DNA of 64,000 bases from Bacteroidota bacterium (GTDB lineage: Bacteria; Bacteroidota; Bacteroidia; Flavobacteriales; Flavobacteriaceae), in contig JAFDZC010000001.1 in assembly GCA_018267095.1 (NCBI GenBank), positions 1 to 64,000 of the forward strand, read 5' to 3'. Of the stretch, positions 62,420-64,000 are shown in pieces (the first letter of the stretch is position 1; the number at the start of each line of letters is the position of its first letter). Below the pieces are notes generated by a model that searched no databases, was not told the DNA's origin, and saw only the letters and a list, made by a program, of their open reading frames with translations. The position numbers were made by a program, and so were the translations under genes.

Positions 62420-63679
62420 ATGGAAAACCAAATGACCCCAAAACACCAATATTTTTATGCGGTTGGCTTGAGCTACAAAAAAGCCGACGCAGAAATCAGA
62501 GGTTCGTTTAGTCTCGACGCAAAAGCCAAAACCAATGTTTTGGAGCAGGCGCAAAGAGAAGGCATTGAAAGTCTCATAGTTACTTCGACCTGTAATCGAA
62601 CCGAAATCTACGGTTTTGCCGAACATCCTTTTCAACTCATCAAACTCATTTGTCAGTTCAGCAACGGAACCGTTGAAGACTTTCAAAAAGTGGGTTATGT
62701 ATACAAAAATCAAGAAGCTGTCAACCATTTGTTTCGCGTTGGAACCGGACTTGACAGTCAGATTTTAGGCGATTTTGAAATCATCAGCCAAATCAAAGCC
62801 GGATTCAACGAATCGAAATCGATGCGATTGGTCAATACCTATATGGACCGTCTGATCAATGCGGTGATTCAAGCAAGCAAAAAAATCAAGAACGAAACCG
62901 AAATTAGTTCGGGCGCTACCTCTGTTTCATTTGCATCGGTTCAATACATCATCAAAAATGTTCCGGATATTGGTCAGAAAAACATTCTTTTGTTTGGTAC
63001 CGGAAAAATCGGCAGAAATACCTGCGAGAATTTGGTCAAACACACCAAAAATGAGCACATTACTTTGATTAATCGCACCAAAGACAAAGCCGAGAAGCTC
63101 GCCGGAAAACTCCATTTGATTGTCAAAGATTATTCAGAATTGCAGCTCGAATTGCAAAAAGCCGATGTGGTGGTCGTGGCCACGGGCGCGCAAAATCCAA
63201 CCATTGACAAAGCCATTTTGAACCTCAAAAAACCGATGTTGATTTTGGATTTGTCGATTCCGAAAAACGTACACGAAAACGTCAAAGATTTGCCGGGCGT
63301 TACGCTGGTTCACATGGATCATTTATCGCAAATGACCGACGAAACCCTTGAAAAACGCAAACAACAGATACCTGCGGCTGAAGCGATTATTGAAGAAATC
63401 AAAGAAGAATTCATCGCCTGGACCAAAGACCGCAAATTTGCGCCGACCATTCAAGCCCTTAAAGAAAAATTACATTCCATTAAAGACGGTGAGCTCAACA
63501 TTCACCGCAAAAAAATGGCGAATTTTGACCAAGAACAGGCCGAACTCATCACCAATCGCCTTATTCAAAAAATCACCAATCACTTTGCCAGTCACCTCAA
63601 AGACGAGAACACGATGGTGGATGAAAGCATCGAGTGGATTGAAAAAGTATTCCAATTAGAAACTGCTGCCCGCTCATGA
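62420..63679 (+). CDS. hemA: Glutamyl-tRNA reductase
   Basis: 419 residues. Catalytic Cys58 in STCNRTEIYG, GSQILGDFEI-type region (GLDSQILGDFEIISQIK), Rossmann motif LLFGTGKIGRNTCENLV, and the C-terminal dimerisation helix. It reduces glutamate on tRNA-Glu to glutamate-1-semialdehyde, the first step of C5-pathway heme synthesis. Its end overlaps the hemC start by four bases (ATGA), so the two are coupled. Confidence 0.97.
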   Translation: MENQMTPKHQYFYAVGLSYKKADAEIRGSFSLDAKAKTNVLEQAQREGIESLIVTSTCNRTEIYGFAEHPFQLIKLICQFSNGTVEDFQKVGYVYKNQEAVNHLFRVGTGLDSQILGDFEIISQIKAGFNESKSMRLVNTYMDRLINAVIQASKKIKNETEISSGATSVSFASVQYIIKNVPDIGQKNILLFGTGKIGRNTCENLVKHTKNEHITLINRTKDKAEKLAGKLHLIVKDYSELQLELQKADVVVVATGAQNPTIDKAILNLKKPMLILDLSIPKNVHENVKDLPGVTLVHMDHLSQMTDETLEKRKQQIPAAEAIIEEIKEEFIAWTKDRKFAPTIQALKEKLHSIKDGELNIHRKKMANFDQEQAELITNRLIQKITNHFASHLKDENTMVDESIEWIEKVFQLETAARS

Positions 63680-64000
63680 GCAAAACCATCCGAATAGGCA
63701 CGCGTGACAGCGAACTAGCGTTGTGGCAAGCACACACCGTTCAGCAAAAACTCAACGATTTAGGCTACAAAACCGAAATCATCGCGGTCAAATCACAAGG
63801 CGATCTCATCCTCGACAAACCTTTATACGAACTCGGCATCACGGGCATTTTTACCAAAACGCTTGATGTGGCCATGATCAAAGGCGAAGTTGATATTGCG
63901 GTGCATTCCATGAAAGACGTGCCGACCGCTTTACCGCAAGGAATTGCGCAAGGCGCTGTTTTAGAACGAGCTCAGGTATACGATTTGTTGTTGTTCAAAG
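63676..64000 (+). CDS. hemC: Hydroxymethylbilane synthase (cut by window edge)
   Basis: First 108 residues visible. RIGTRDSELALWQAHTVQQKL at the N-terminus, VKSQGD, GIFTKTLDVAMIKGEVDIAVHSMKDVPTALP with the catalytic Asp in the HSMKD block. It polymerises four porphobilinogens to hydroxymethylbilane. The rest, including the cofactor-binding Cys, lies beyond base 64000. Confidence 0.97.
   Translation, partial: MSKTIRIGTRDSELALWQAHTVQQKLNDLGYKTEIIAVKSQGDLILDKPLYELGITGIFTKTLDVAMIKGEVDIAVHSMKDVPTALPQGIAQGAVLERAQVYDLLLFK

Overview
The window looks like chromosomal DNA of a member of the Flavobacteriaceae (Bacteroidetes), probably close to Flavobacterium. The evidence is consistent across the window. 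Many genes are preceded by the Bacteroidetes -7 promoter box TAnnTTTG rather than by Shine-Dalgarno sites. Two large surface proteins and the SprE/PorW lipoprotein point to type IX secretion (T9SS). The atpI-B-E-F-H-A-G operon lacks atpD and atpC. Several families typical of this group are present (DUF6341, DUF6427, DUF4254, DUF6168, DUF4292, HU-CCDC81/SPOR). No rRNA, tRNA, CRISPR array, transposase or prophage gene was seen.

Region 1 (1-9839, minus strand): two tandem paralogous secreted proteins. Each has a signal peptide, lamin-tail domain, chitobiase-like region, CotH kinase-like domain and InlB-like repeat. The upstream copy (9839-6456) ends in a T9SS sorting domain. The downstream copy (6267 to beyond the left edge) instead continues into at least twelve tandem putative-Ig repeats.

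Region 2 (10.05-21.95 kb): a surface polysaccharide locus. It holds a Wzx flippase, two O-antigen polymerase/ligase-like proteins, three GT2/GT4 glycosyltransferases, two SDR sugar-nucleotide enzymes, an initiating sugar-phosphate transferase and a PaaK/CapK-like adenylate-forming enzyme. The first 9.8 kb are visibly AT-rich, and composition changes sharply at about 19.84 kb.

Region 3 (22-29 kb): purD, the DUF6341 and DUF6427 membrane proteins, upp, a DUF4254 protein, a GT9 heptosyltransferase-like gene and a ferredoxin-type reductase. An AT-rich NYN-domain gene sits inside this block. It has a structured, terminator-like leader on one side and a palindromic repeat on the other.

Region 4 (29.1-38.2 kb): sprE/porW, bactofilin, and the atp operon, which carries strong hairpins between atpE and atpF and between atpA and atpG.

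Region 5 (38.2-55.9 kb): housekeeping and envelope genes. These are an S9 peptidase, a second flippase with dut, a nucleotidyltransferase, a TPR protein, a DUF4292 lipoprotein and an EnvC-like protein in one operon, then a thioesterase, a HU/SPOR protein, dprA, trpS, two PlsC-type acyltransferases, recA, a TPR protein, an acyl-ACP desaturase and an HD hydrolase.

Region 6 (55.9-64 kb): a heme biosynthesis block. An AraC regulator, hemH, hemJ, a histidine kinase, an enoyl-CoA hydratase and an unknown secreted protein form one tight minus-strand operon. hemA and hemC (cut by the right edge) diverge from it.

The least explained signals are two copies of a structured palindromic intergenic repeat (26708-26790 and 55090-55194), the attenuator-like leader of the NYN gene, and the hairpins that divide the atp operon.
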